From the NCBI RefSeq assembly GCF_026248825.1, contig NZ_CP110973.1, forward strand, positions 4,981,501-5,045,500: DNA of 64,000 nt. Reading direction: 5' to 3'. The stretch's first letter is position 1, and every line of letters begins with the position of its first letter. The position numbers and the translations under genes were made by a program. The stretch is from Larkinella insperata (GTDB taxonomy: Bacteria > Bacteroidota > Bacteroidia > Cytophagales > Spirosomataceae). Under the pieces are notes generated by a model. The model saw nothing but the letters and a program-made list of their open reading frames with translations, searched no databases and was not told where the DNA came from. Shown in pieces: positions 18,801 to 26,401 of the stretch.

Positions 18801-18920
18801 ATTAAAATCATTGGCACCATTGAAGCCTTTAAAGAATCAAGAGGAGGGAGCCTGATTGATCCTGTATACGTAGCTTTCCGTGATGCAGGGAAACAAGCAG
18901 TAGCCATTTTAAAACAATAA
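15864..18920 (+). CDS. tubulin/FtsZ-like GTPase (Tubulin_2-type)
   Basis: A 1018-residue protein of the tubulin-like family. The N-terminal Rossmann-type start is ILIGLGGTGGK (residues 5-15). The tubulin/FtsZ phosphate-binding signature GGTGSGT lies at 163-169, preceded by CCGLA, with the 'DVVTQIR' helix after it. The first 440 residues cover the GTPase core. The C-terminal 570 residues are helical with coiled-coil-like stretches and no assignment. Family proteins bind GTP, may polymerise, and are described as FtsZ-like families implicated in membrane remodelling. At more than twice the length of FtsZ it is not a division FtsZ. It is cytoplasmic, between an inner-membrane gene and a zinc-ribbon membrane gene. 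The catalytic T7-loop Asp could not be placed by eye. Confidence 0.85.
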   Translation: MANHILIGLGGTGGKIIRAFRKTIYQEFRQTKPENAHLGYLYVDSSDELMSLEDSTWKILGKSVQLGENSKVRIKGQNLKPILNSVDQYPGIQPWIGDRAVWNDVLGSIVGDAAGSQRRRLGRFLLATNVTAFINALNAQVQELVKNSQEPNVTFHVCCGLAGGTGSGTAVDVVTQIRNNYRPTYPGQYRIVIYAFLPDEKPKPNRDMTGFYHANGYAALKELNALSIGTFRPVDLAAKNPNQLRLELQDPFNGCYLFSNQNENGYLVDVDTRLPDIIADFLYQKIIAIETVQVIGGQEEHPQVTLSRQENAENGDSSPEPSPNDSNVIERSKRFLTFGLKRIAIPEEEIREYTTLTLANQATQHLLYNNWNDDTGWDNKPKNIDYTSYVQKKENLEGWYLSNDHITYSKGILEGDRMNKNWKLISEYWQVVAGPMMDTAMQEDWSQWLREIERLFAEKFENEYRGNGVKTFYANKESAKSAIALEMKQTLEVKLIDLWRNGEFSMHNIQQIAETLGVWVLAKINEANGKIAKITEEIPGEEAKLSANNKQYSDIGVLSRTMGKHKSMLIGHTEVLTQLYKLRTNLAGWEFAKSLLGAFNLQLSGLQRDIATTVRTLTVSIESFENGLKERLQDKGLELNGHVIRFYDRDKVIQRLPDFVLNKNLQHTTASNVRNRLLGILGNTQTFGNFNSKITDVVFQDTLSEASEQNADVWHDTLPKQHQFMGQSIVQKLQEEFAGNDLRLTKFVRDIIKQSGSYLQFNTEEINKKGDGIPDRPNKVVTYTVIIPHTPEEQDFVKKLEEAFRQNISITGNVSISIVPQNDPRRRHEIVLMTVTNLFPLRFVGQLKYLKEGYDRQVIHHQNAGEKAKNRMILHLEGDGMQHPDLYIKTITRNEYTPYMLTAIAMELFTKHVDSRGVSQLALVRKDEDGFDLDPVFLGTDLHQAKENMSMQDLEALRREVEAKLKSEFLQIAKREELKIKIIGTIEAFKESRGGSLIDPVYVAFRDAGKQAVAILKQ

Positions 18921-18931
18921 GCCCGCCGACT

Positions 18932-19693
18932 ATGAAAAAGTATATTTGTTTAAACCATGGAGAATGCAGTTGGGCAGATGAAAAACCTCCTAGAGAGTTT
19001 ACACTCGATAATCCGGATGAACTTAATTGTCCTAACTGTGAAAGTAAAAATATTAAGGAGGCTCCCAAATCATCTACTCCTCCATGGTCAAAATTTGCAA
19101 TAATCACTGGCTTACTTTTATTAATAGGAGGAATCGCATGGTATTTATGGCCTGTCAATCCACCTCCCCCTCTGCCACCTTTAAAAGTAAGCGTTGTAGG
19201 ACTCGATTGTAATACAGGTTTTCTAACTCTGACTACCAATTATGGAGACGGTAGCCCTATAACTTTTGGTGCGGAAGGCCAGGTATTGGCACAAAAGGAT
19301 AGCAGCTTTAAGATTGATAAATCTCTATTGTATAATAAATCTATTACCGTTTTTGCAGTTCAAAATGGTTACAGAAGCACTGCTGAATTTATAACGTCCT
19401 GTACTCCACTGCCACCATCCCCACCTCCGACGCCAGGTCTATATCATGGAAAGAAGACAAAACCTACCAATAGGTCTCCAAAAGGGGATCTTACTGTGAT
19501 AGAAGGAAGTGAGGGATGTGAGGTTTGTACGCGTTATTACAGTGCAATTGATGAAGCTGGCCGTACTCATGAGGTTAGAGAAAAAAATTCAACCCATTGC
19601 TGCCCTTGTGGTCAAACTGTTCAAATAAAAGGATTAACCTACCGTATGAAGTGCGATGAATTAGCTGGAAACAAACTTATTCTTATTGAATAG
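18932..19693 (+). CDS. zinc-ribbon membrane protein, operon gene 9
   Basis: A 253-residue protein with an N-terminal four-Cys cluster (Cys6, Cys12, Cys33, Cys36; the last pair CPNC), like a zinc ribbon. A single transmembrane helix follows at about 55-73 (FAIITGLLLLIGGIAWYLW), then a proline-rich segment. A beta-rich domain covers about 90-155. A second Cys-rich patch near the end (GCEVC ... HCCPCG ... MKC) may bind another metal. The arrangement suggests a cytoplasmic metal-binding head anchored to the inner membrane with an extracytoplasmic domain. It begins 11 bases after the tubulin-like gene and probably works with it. Confidence 0.7.
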   Translation: MKKYICLNHGECSWADEKPPREFTLDNPDELNCPNCESKNIKEAPKSSTPPWSKFAIITGLLLLIGGIAWYLWPVNPPPPLPPLKVSVVGLDCNTGFLTLTTNYGDGSPITFGAEGQVLAQKDSSFKIDKSLLYNKSITVFAVQNGYRSTAEFITSCTPLPPSPPPTPGLYHGKKTKPTNRSPKGDLTVIEGSEGCEVCTRYYSAIDEAGRTHEVREKNSTHCCPCGQTVQIKGLTYRMKCDELAGNKLILIE

Positions 19694-19729
19694 ATTACTA
19701 TAAAACATTTATCTAAACCTGTAACCACA

Positions 19730-20830
19730 ATGGATTTTAAAGATCAGATTAAGCAGCTAGGCGAGAGAGTTGCTCGTTTAAAAGATTCGATTTTAACGGA
19801 GGAAGCCACTAAAACGGCATTGGTGATGCCGTTTCTTACTACCCTTGGCTATGACGTATTTAACCCCTTTGAAGTAGTCCCAGAATTCATTTCAGATATT
19901 GGAACCAAAAAGGGTGAGAAGGTCGACTATGCTATTATGCGTGAGGTGAATGGTCAACCTGAACCATGTATGCTGATAGAATGCAAGCACTGGAAACAGT
20001 CGCTGACGCTTCACGATAATCAACTACTGCGGTACTTCCACGTAACAAAAGCGCGCTTTGGAATCCTGACTAATGGGATCATTTATCGATTCTACACTGA
20101 TTTGCAGGAGCCTAACAAAATGGATGAAAAGCCATTTCTTGAAATCAACCTGCTAGACCTTCGAGATAATTTGGTTGAAGAATTAAAGAAGTTTAGTAAA
20201 CCATATTTCGATGTTGATACAATTATTTCAACGGCAAGTGAGTTGAAATATACCAGTGAAATCAAAGCGCTGATTCAACAAGAAATGACCAATCCGTCTG
20301 ATAACCTCGTCCGTCATTTTGCAAAACAGGTGTACAGTGGCCAGCTGAATGCTAAAATGATGGAGCATTTTACTAATCTGGTGCGGAAGTCATTCCAGCA
20401 CACATTTTCAGATCAGATCACGGAACGTTTAAAAACCGCCTTGGATCAAGAGGAAAAGGCAATTGCTCAACCCGCTTCTATAGATTCAACTCCAGCACCT
20501 CCTGCTGAGGAGAAAAAGGCGGTTAATGTTGTTACCACCCAGGAGGAACTAGAGGGTTTCTATATCGTTAGAGCTATTCTTCGAAACAATATAGATATTA
20601 ACCGGATCGTACACCGCGACGCTCAATCTTATTTCGCTATTCTGCTAGATGACAACAATCGAAAACCTATTTGCCGTTTGCATCTCAACGGAAATAAGAA
20701 AGCTATTACTGTCTTCGATGAAAACCGTACAGAGCAACGGCATGAAATAAGTAGTATTAACGATATTTTTCTTCATAGCCAATCATTAATTAAGGCTCTT
20801 TCTGCTTACGAAAAATCAATAGCATCTTAG
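19730..20830 (+). CDS. stand-alone HsdR N-terminal-type PD-(D/E)XK nuclease
   Basis: A 366-residue protein. Residues 20-150 match the type I restriction HsdR N-terminal nuclease: Asp66 in KVDYAI, the E-x-K pair Glu84/Lys86 in IECKHW, and Gln98-x3-Tyr102 (QLLRY), the QxxxY motif of type I motor subunits. No helicase or translocase domain follows. Instead a helical middle and a 90-residue C-terminal domain of short strands are present (from about 270: EELEGFYIVRAIL ... HEISSINDI). No HsdM or HsdS gene is nearby. It is the last gene of the operon with the tubulin-like GTPase, so it may be its DNA-cleaving effector (inference). Confidence 0.8.
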   Translation: MDFKDQIKQLGERVARLKDSILTEEATKTALVMPFLTTLGYDVFNPFEVVPEFISDIGTKKGEKVDYAIMREVNGQPEPCMLIECKHWKQSLTLHDNQLLRYFHVTKARFGILTNGIIYRFYTDLQEPNKMDEKPFLEINLLDLRDNLVEELKKFSKPYFDVDTIISTASELKYTSEIKALIQQEMTNPSDNLVRHFAKQVYSGQLNAKMMEHFTNLVRKSFQHTFSDQITERLKTALDQEEKAIAQPASIDSTPAPPAEEKKAVNVVTTQEELEGFYIVRAILRNNIDINRIVHRDAQSYFAILLDDNNRKPICRLHLNGNKKAITVFDENRTEQRHEISSINDIFLHSQSLIKALSAYEKSIAS

Positions 20831-20846
20831 ATTTTTCAAATTGGCT

Positions 20847-20881
20847 TTTTTCCTAGGGGTATTTTGGGTCCCTAGGAAAAA
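20847..20881 (+). terminator. hairpin 1 after the nuclease gene
   Basis: Twelve-base perfect arms, tttttcctaggg (20847-20858) and ccctaggaaaaa (20870-20881), enclose an 11-base loop 16 bases after the nuclease stop. The A/T-rich outer part of the arms makes a bidirectional terminator between the convergent operon and MFS gene likely. Confidence 0.65.
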
Positions 20882-20932
20882 GATATGGATTTATAAGTAA
20901 CTACCAAAGCAGTTACTTATAAATCCATATCT
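20881..20932. repeat. 22-bp perfect inverted repeat (hairpin 2)
   Basis: Left arm 20881-20902 and right arm 20911-20932 are perfect reverse complements over 22 bases, with an 8-base loop (accaaagc). It abuts hairpin 1. The stem is AT-rich (core tataagtaact) and has no T-run after it, so it is not a classical terminator. It could be an mRNA 3' stabiliser, a protein-binding palindrome or a remnant of a mobile repeat. Confidence 0.8.
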
Positions 20933-21115
20933 TACAACATATTTTCTTTTTTTATCAAGCATGAAGGCAAGATACTCGCATTACTTTCAAAGTGTGCAAA
21001 CAATGAAGAGTTATTTAGATGTGCCGATCTAATAATGCCTTGGGTTCCTATGGTTTTCATCGAAAACAGTTTTTCTGCTTTATTTACTGTCTTCAAAACC
21101 CATTGTGATTTTTGT

Positions 21116-22363
21116 TTAACCCCTGGAAGTCTTAGCTAATAGTAAGGCCAGTAAAGCCGCTCCCATAACGGCAAAAGCCATCAACAAATAGGATGTATGG
21201 AAACTTCCCATAAGTCCATTGAGATAACCTACCAAATAAGCACCGACAAAAGACCCTAAAGCTCCCATGCTATTGATCAAACCGATAGCCCCGCCTGCAA
21301 CGTTTTTAGGTAACAGTTCGGTAACTAAGGCAAAAAAAGGACCGTAAGGAGCATATAAAGCACCCCCTGCAATTACTAGCATAATATAGGAAAGCCAAAA
21401 GTCCATACCCTCCAACAGGTAGGTGCCCATAAAAGCTACTGATGCGATCAATAGAAAGGGCCAAATGAAAAGAACACGGTTCTGGGCTTTATCGGAGAAG
21501 TAGGAAGCTCCAAACATGCCAATACTAGCTACCACATAAGGAACTGCCGACAACCACCCTGTAATAACGATGTCCATATTCGGACTTGCTTTGATAATGG
21601 AAGGTAGCCACATCACAAAACCGTATACACCCAGACTCCACAAAAAATAGTGAATGCATAGCAGGATAACCGGTGTAGAACGAAACGCCTGGCTGTAATT
21701 TTTGACTGGTTTAATGGCTTGTTGTTCATTCGCCAATCGCTCTTCAAGCAGTGTTTTTTCTTCATTCGTAAGCCAATAGGCTTTCTGTGGGGTTTCATCG
21801 ATCATTTTCCACCAGACAAAAGCCCACAAGATTCCCGGTGCCCCTTGGATGATGAACATCCATCGCCAGCCAACGGAATTGATTAAGTAACCCGAGAGAA
21901 TTGACATCCATAAGACGGTAACGGGGTTGCCCAAAATCAAAAAGGTATTAGCGCGCGAGCGTTCTTCCTTGCTAAACCATTGACTCAGCAGAATGAGCAT
22001 GGAAGGCATCACGGCACTTTCTACCACACCGATCAGGAAACGAATCACAATTAAAGCGGTGACATTACTTACCATTCCCGTGGCTGCGGCTAAACCTGCC
22101 CATAAAATCAATGAGACTAATATTAGCTTCTTAGCACTTTTGTGAGCCGCATATTGGGCACCGGGAATTTGGAAGAAGAAATAACCCAGGAAGAATAACG
22201 AACTAAGTAGGGAAGAGGTTGCCTGAGAAATTTTGAGATCTTCATTCATTCCACCAGCCGCAGCAAATCCGAAATTAGCTCGATCAAGATAGGCTAGGCT
22301 ATAGGTGATGAAAACAATCGGAATAATGCGGTACCAACGACTCGGAGCTATTGTAACAGGCAT
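21116..22363 (-). CDS. MFS transporter, ACS (organic anion:cation symporter) type
   Basis: A 415-residue twelve-helix transporter of the major facilitator superfamily. The N-terminus (RWYRIIPIVFITYSLAYLDRANFGFA) has the LDR-N start seen in the anion:cation symporter family of hexuronate, galactonate and related uptake proteins. A conserved loop (WFSKEERSRANTF, near 129-141) follows helix 4. It probably imports a sugar acid or similar organic anion with protons. It faces the tubulin operon across the tandem hairpins and stands alone. The substrate cannot be read from sequence; absence of catabolic genes next to it limits the guess. Confidence 0.8.
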   Translation of the reverse strand: MPVTIAPSRWYRIIPIVFITYSLAYLDRANFGFAAAGGMNEDLKISQATSSLLSSLFFLGYFFFQIPGAQYAAHKSAKKLILVSLILWAGLAAATGMVSNVTALIVIRFLIGVVESAVMPSMLILLSQWFSKEERSRANTFLILGNPVTVLWMSILSGYLINSVGWRWMFIIQGAPGILWAFVWWKMIDETPQKAYWLTNEEKTLLEERLANEQQAIKPVKNYSQAFRSTPVILLCIHYFLWSLGVYGFVMWLPSIIKASPNMDIVITGWLSAVPYVVASIGMFGASYFSDKAQNRVLFIWPFLLIASVAFMGTYLLEGMDFWLSYIMLVIAGGALYAPYGPFFALVTELLPKNVAGGAIGLINSMGALGSFVGAYLVGYLNGLMGSFHTSYLLMAFAVMGAALLALLLAKTSRG

Positions 22364-23086
22364 GGAAGAAGAGGCTACTTTTAGAATCTAGCTTAACCGT
22401 ATAAAGAATGAAGGTCGAAGTTCTTACTACTTTTATGGCTAAGCATTCCTTCCTTTGAATTGATAGTTTTTAACTATAAGTTATGCTATTGAAAATCAGT
22501 TGGTTGAAACAGTTTCAATTCAGATGTTATCAGTAAGCTATACGTATACGTAATGGACGGAAAGAATCCGTCCATTTTATTAATATATATAGGTTCTTGG
22601 ACAATTGGACATTCACTGACCGTAGCTAGGATTCTAAAGAAAAATTAAAATCAGATCCAACAAGGCCTTAGATGAACATCTGGGTTACACTCTTAATAGT
22701 TGAAGGCTGCTAGCTCTAATACCGGTTGTAATTCATAAATTTTCCGTAGACCTTCTACCAATTTGTTCGAGTTTTCAACAGTTGGGGGTACCAAACAGGA
22801 CAGGCCACCCAATTGGGTGGCCTGTCCTGTTTATATGATATTTTGTGTTTTGTCACCCTTAAAAAGCCCCAAGACGAACAGCACAGCTAGTGCTGGCAAT
22901 CTTCCAGTTAGAGGGTCGTGAACGAAATGAACAAACTGGTTTGAACATTTACCGGTTTGCCGTTGAGCTAACCAGGAGTCCAGTCTGGCATGGCCTTAGT
23001 GACTCGGTCAGCTTCTCCCCATCATAACCTCTTCCCGCGCTTAGACTAACCCACTTATCCGTAATGCAACCAACATTTGTTACACA
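22364..23086. other. intergenic region with a palindrome
   Basis: This region upstream of the MFS gene and downstream of the small secreted-protein gene has no coding frame. The left part is AT-rich and the right part approaches the GC-richer composition of the rest of the window. The 40-bp palindrome at 22793-22832 is the only clear element. Confidence 0.5.
22793..22832. repeat. 40-bp perfect palindrome
   Basis: Arms 22793-22810 and 22815-22832 are perfect complements (18 bp) around aatt, so the full 40 bases are self-complementary. It could terminate the leftward gene at 23087-23476, about 255 bases away, although no T-run follows on that strand. Confidence 0.8.
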
Positions 23087-23476
23087 TTAACGAACCGCAA
23101 TGAGCCGGGGAGCCGCCGTGGGGCGCTTCGTTGCCAAAGTCAACTCCTGGGTGGTGGTCGTCAAACCATTGGAAATTGCGATCTGATAAATACCGTCGGG
23201 CAGGCTGCTGACGTCCAGTCGCAACCGAACAGCCTGCTGGCGTTTACCGATTGGCTGAACGAAAACTTCTCTGCCTTCAGCGTTGATCAGCCGGACCGTG
23301 ACGGCCCCCGTGGTTTCTTTCTGAACCGCAATCTGCACTTTGCCTTCGGCGGTTGTATGCATCCCGCTCTGGAAAGCGGCTGCTTGCTTGGGTTTGCGGG
23401 TGTCAGCTTGAGTAGTTGAGAAACTGGTAACGGTCAGGGTCAGGGCGACGAGCAGGGTATTAACGATGGCTTTCAT
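23087..23476 (-). CDS. small secreted protein resembling an isolated T9SS C-terminal domain
   Basis: A 129-residue exported protein. The ATG at 23476 gives a signal peptide (MKAIVNTLLVALTLTVTSFS). The mature 100 residues look like a single beta-sandwich: VTVRLINAEGREVF, then LDVSSLPDGIYQIAISNG. This is the strand pattern of type A T9SS sorting domains, but with no cargo in front and an extra tail (ATKRPTAAPRLIAVR). Small proteins of this kind are common in Spirosoma-like genomes, with no proven role. It may be periplasmic or a secreted carrier-like fragment. Divergent to a histidine kinase gene. Confidence 0.65.
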   Translation of the reverse strand: MKAIVNTLLVALTLTVTSFSTTQADTRKPKQAAAFQSGMHTTAEGKVQIAVQKETTGAVTVRLINAEGREVFVQPIGKRQQAVRLRLDVSSLPDGIYQIAISNGLTTTTQELTLATKRPTAAPRLIAVR

Positions 23477-23869
23477 GGCGTCTATTGTTTTGATGTTGTT
23501 GTTCTGTTTTATTGAGTCAAAGGTCGGGAGACCCGCCACGAAAGCCTGTCACAAATGAGTCATTCCCTGTTACTTTTGAGTAAAGACACGGTTTGGAAGC
23601 ACAAACTGCGGAAAATGGGTATGATCAACAGGCCGAACGTCAATTTCAGACAGCCGAAGCTAGCTTACTCTCGCAAACCGTGCCTTGTCATGCCGTGAAC
23701 CACGGGGCTTTTACCAGGAGGAGGGTACTTTCCCACCCGGATGAAAATTGATGAGAAGTGCCGAAAGGGGGGCCCTTGCGTAAGATAGCTGCTATGATCA
23801 ATTGTAAATACCTTTCACTATCCAGGTTTCTACGTAACTTTATCCAATCGATTGGCTTGTAACGTACGA
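23477..23869. other. divergent intergenic region
   Basis: No gene is seen between the small secreted-protein gene and the histidine kinase gene. Upstream of the kinase, taacttta (about 23835-23842) matches seven of eight positions of the TAnnTTTG box, but this is not decisive. Confidence 0.4.
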
Positions 23870-26401
23870 ATGACCATCTCTCCATCCTCCGAGGAAAACA
23901 ACCGGCTTGCAGCCCTCAAAAGTTATGACATCCTTGACTCCCTACCGGAGCAGGACTACGAAGACATTACGCTGTTGGCGGCCCAAATCTGCCAAGCGCC
24001 CATTGCACTGATCAGTCTGGTGGATGAGGGGCGCCAGTGGTTTAAATCCAACCACGGGCTTGACATTCGGGAAACTCCGCGCAACCATTCCTTTTGTGCC
24101 CAGGCCATCAACAATCCAACCCAAACACTCGTTGTTCCGGACGCCCGGCAGGATCAACGCTTTGCCGACAATCCGCTGGTAGCGGGCGATCCCCACATTG
24201 TTTTTTATGCCGGTGCCCCTCTGGTGGATGAGAACGGTTTTGCCCTCGGATCGCTGTGCGTAATTGATCAGCAACCCAGGCAGTTGACCCCGAGTCAGTT
24301 GACGGCTCTTCAGGCGTTGTCCAGGCAAGTGGTCCGACTGCTGGAATTGCGCCGACAAACCAAGGCGCTACAGGAAAGCGAAGAACGATATCGGAACGAA
24401 AAAGCCGCGCTGGAAACCAACCAGAAGCGGTTTCAAACCGTTTTAAAACATGCTCCAATCGGTTTGGGACTCCTTCGGGGAGAAGACCACGTTTTCGAGC
24501 TGGTTAACGACCAAATTGCCCAAATGGCTGGTCGGCAGGTGGAAGAAATGCAGGGGAAACCCCTGTTAGAAGCTTTGCCGGAGTTGGCTCAGCAGGGACT
24601 CAAGGAGATTTTTGACTCGGTCCGCCAAACCCGTCAGCGCTTTGTTGCGCCGGAAATTCCCGTAACCCTACAGCGGAATAACCAGATGGAAACGGCTTAT
24701 TTCTACGCCAGTTTTGAACCCGTCGAAGAACCGGATGGCACGGTTAGTATCGTTGATTTTAGCCTGGACATAACCCGGCAGCTCCAGGGCCAACGCGACT
24801 TGCAGGCCAGTGAGGCCCGTTTTCGTTCAATTGTGGAGCAGGCGCCCATGGCCATTGGCCAGTTAAAAGGCCGGGAACTGATCATTGAACTTGGAAATCC
24901 CAAACTGTTTGAGGTATGGGGCAAAGATCAGTCGGTTACTGGGATGCGGTTGATCGATGCCCTACCAGAGTTAAGCGGTCAACCGTTTATTCAGCTTCTG
25001 GAAGAAGTTTACGATACAGGAAGACCATTTTACGGCAATGGCGTGATGGCCAAACTCATGCGGCACGGCCGTCTGGAAGACGCGTATTTTGATTTTAGTT
25101 ACACACCCCTGCGCAGCGCGGATAACCAGATTTCGGGGATTATGATTATGGCCGTGGAGGTAACCGAGCAGGTGCTGGCTCGTCAGGCCATTGAGGGCAG
25201 CGAAGCGCGTTTTCGGGGACTGATTCAGGAAGCTCCTTTTGCCATTGCTGTTTACGAAACCGCCGATCTGGTTATTTCAGTCGCCAACCCCGCCATGATC
25301 CGGCTTTGGGGCAAAACTCCGACCGTTGTTGGGCAGAAACTGGTCGATGCCCTGCCCGAACTGGAAGGCCAGCCGTTTATTCCGCTGCTGAATGTGGTTT
25401 ATGAAACAGGGCGGACCTACCGCACCCATGAGCAGCCCGCCAGTCTGGTGGTGGATGGCCGCTTACAGACTTTTTGGTTTAATTTTGTTTACCAGCCCTT
25501 GCTGGACGCGCAGGGAAACGTCTATGCCATTCTGAATATGGCCGTTGATGTTACGGAAAAATACCTGGCCCGTCAGGAACTGCAAACCAGCGAACAACGA
25601 TACCGCGATCTGGCCGGAGAACTGGATCAACGGGTGCAGGCCCGGACTGAAGAACTTTTGCAGGCCAATCAGGAACTCAAACGTTCGAACGACAACCTGC
25701 AACAATTTGCCTACATTGCCACCCACGATTTGCAGGAGCCGCTGCGTAAGATGCAGGCCTTTAGTGGTTTGCTAATGGAGCAGTATGCTCATCAGCTGGA
25801 CGAACAGGCCCGGCATTATCTGGAGCGGATAGCGGTGACGGGGGGGCGTATGTCGATGTTGGTCAAAGATTTATCGATTTATTCGCGGGTGGCTATCCGC
25901 CAGGAAACTTTTGGTCTTGTCGCGCTCAACACGGTTCTGGAAAACGTGCTGGATGCGTTGTCATTACTTGTTGATGAGCGGAAGGCGGCCATTGAGGTTG
26001 GCGATCTTCCGGTTGTCCGGGGCGATGAAGCGCAACTGTATCAGTTGTTTCAGAATTTGGTTTCAAATGCCCTCAAGTTTACCCCTCTGGATCAGCAACC
26101 GCGCGTCCGAATCGACTATGAACTACTGGATAGAAGCCAGTTGTCCGCTGGTATTCAGCCCGCCAGCTACGCCCTGCGGTTTCACCGAATCAGTGTACGG
26201 GATGAAGGCATCGGTTTTGATGAGAAATATTTAAGCCGGATATTCCTCGTTTTCCAGCGACTGCACAGCAAAGATAAATTCCCGGGTTCTGGAATTGGTT
26301 TGGCCATCTGCCAGCGAGTGGTGGAAAATCATGGAGGATGGATTACCGCCACCAGCAAACCGGATGAGGGGGCCACATTCCAGATGTATTTACCGGCCTA
26401 A
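23870..26401 (+). CDS. GAF/PAS sensor histidine kinase
   Basis: An 843-residue soluble sensor kinase. The ATG at 23870 is preferred over a TTG six codons upstream. Order: GAF domain (about 15-160, with 'VPDARQDQRFADNPLV'), three similar PAS domains (about 190-310, 315-435, 440-560), a coiled-coil linker rich in Gln/Glu, the dimerisation/phosphoacceptor domain with His619 in THDLQEPLRK, and a HATPase domain (QNLVSNALKF, DEGIGFDEKY, GSGIGLAIC). No transmembrane segment is present, so it senses a cytoplasmic signal. No receiver domain or adjacent response regulator is visible, making it an orphan. Each PAS contains a 'DALPEL.GQPF' motif. Confidence 0.88.
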   Translation: MTISPSSEENNRLAALKSYDILDSLPEQDYEDITLLAAQICQAPIALISLVDEGRQWFKSNHGLDIRETPRNHSFCAQAINNPTQTLVVPDARQDQRFADNPLVAGDPHIVFYAGAPLVDENGFALGSLCVIDQQPRQLTPSQLTALQALSRQVVRLLELRRQTKALQESEERYRNEKAALETNQKRFQTVLKHAPIGLGLLRGEDHVFELVNDQIAQMAGRQVEEMQGKPLLEALPELAQQGLKEIFDSVRQTRQRFVAPEIPVTLQRNNQMETAYFYASFEPVEEPDGTVSIVDFSLDITRQLQGQRDLQASEARFRSIVEQAPMAIGQLKGRELIIELGNPKLFEVWGKDQSVTGMRLIDALPELSGQPFIQLLEEVYDTGRPFYGNGVMAKLMRHGRLEDAYFDFSYTPLRSADNQISGIMIMAVEVTEQVLARQAIEGSEARFRGLIQEAPFAIAVYETADLVISVANPAMIRLWGKTPTVVGQKLVDALPELEGQPFIPLLNVVYETGRTYRTHEQPASLVVDGRLQTFWFNFVYQPLLDAQGNVYAILNMAVDVTEKYLARQELQTSEQRYRDLAGELDQRVQARTEELLQANQELKRSNDNLQQFAYIATHDLQEPLRKMQAFSGLLMEQYAHQLDEQARHYLERIAVTGGRMSMLVKDLSIYSRVAIRQETFGLVALNTVLENVLDALSLLVDERKAAIEVGDLPVVRGDEAQLYQLFQNLVSNALKFTPLDQQPRVRIDYELLDRSQLSAGIQPASYALRFHRISVRDEGIGFDEKYLSRIFLVFQRLHSKDKFPGSGIGLAICQRVVENHGGWITATSKPDEGATFQMYLPA

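Noticed and set aside
15864..18920. Cell-division FtsZ
   Set aside because: Far too long, and not in a division cluster; only the tubulin signature is shared.
19730..20830. Complete type I restriction-modification system
   Set aside because: Only the nuclease head is present; motor, methylase and specificity genes are missing.
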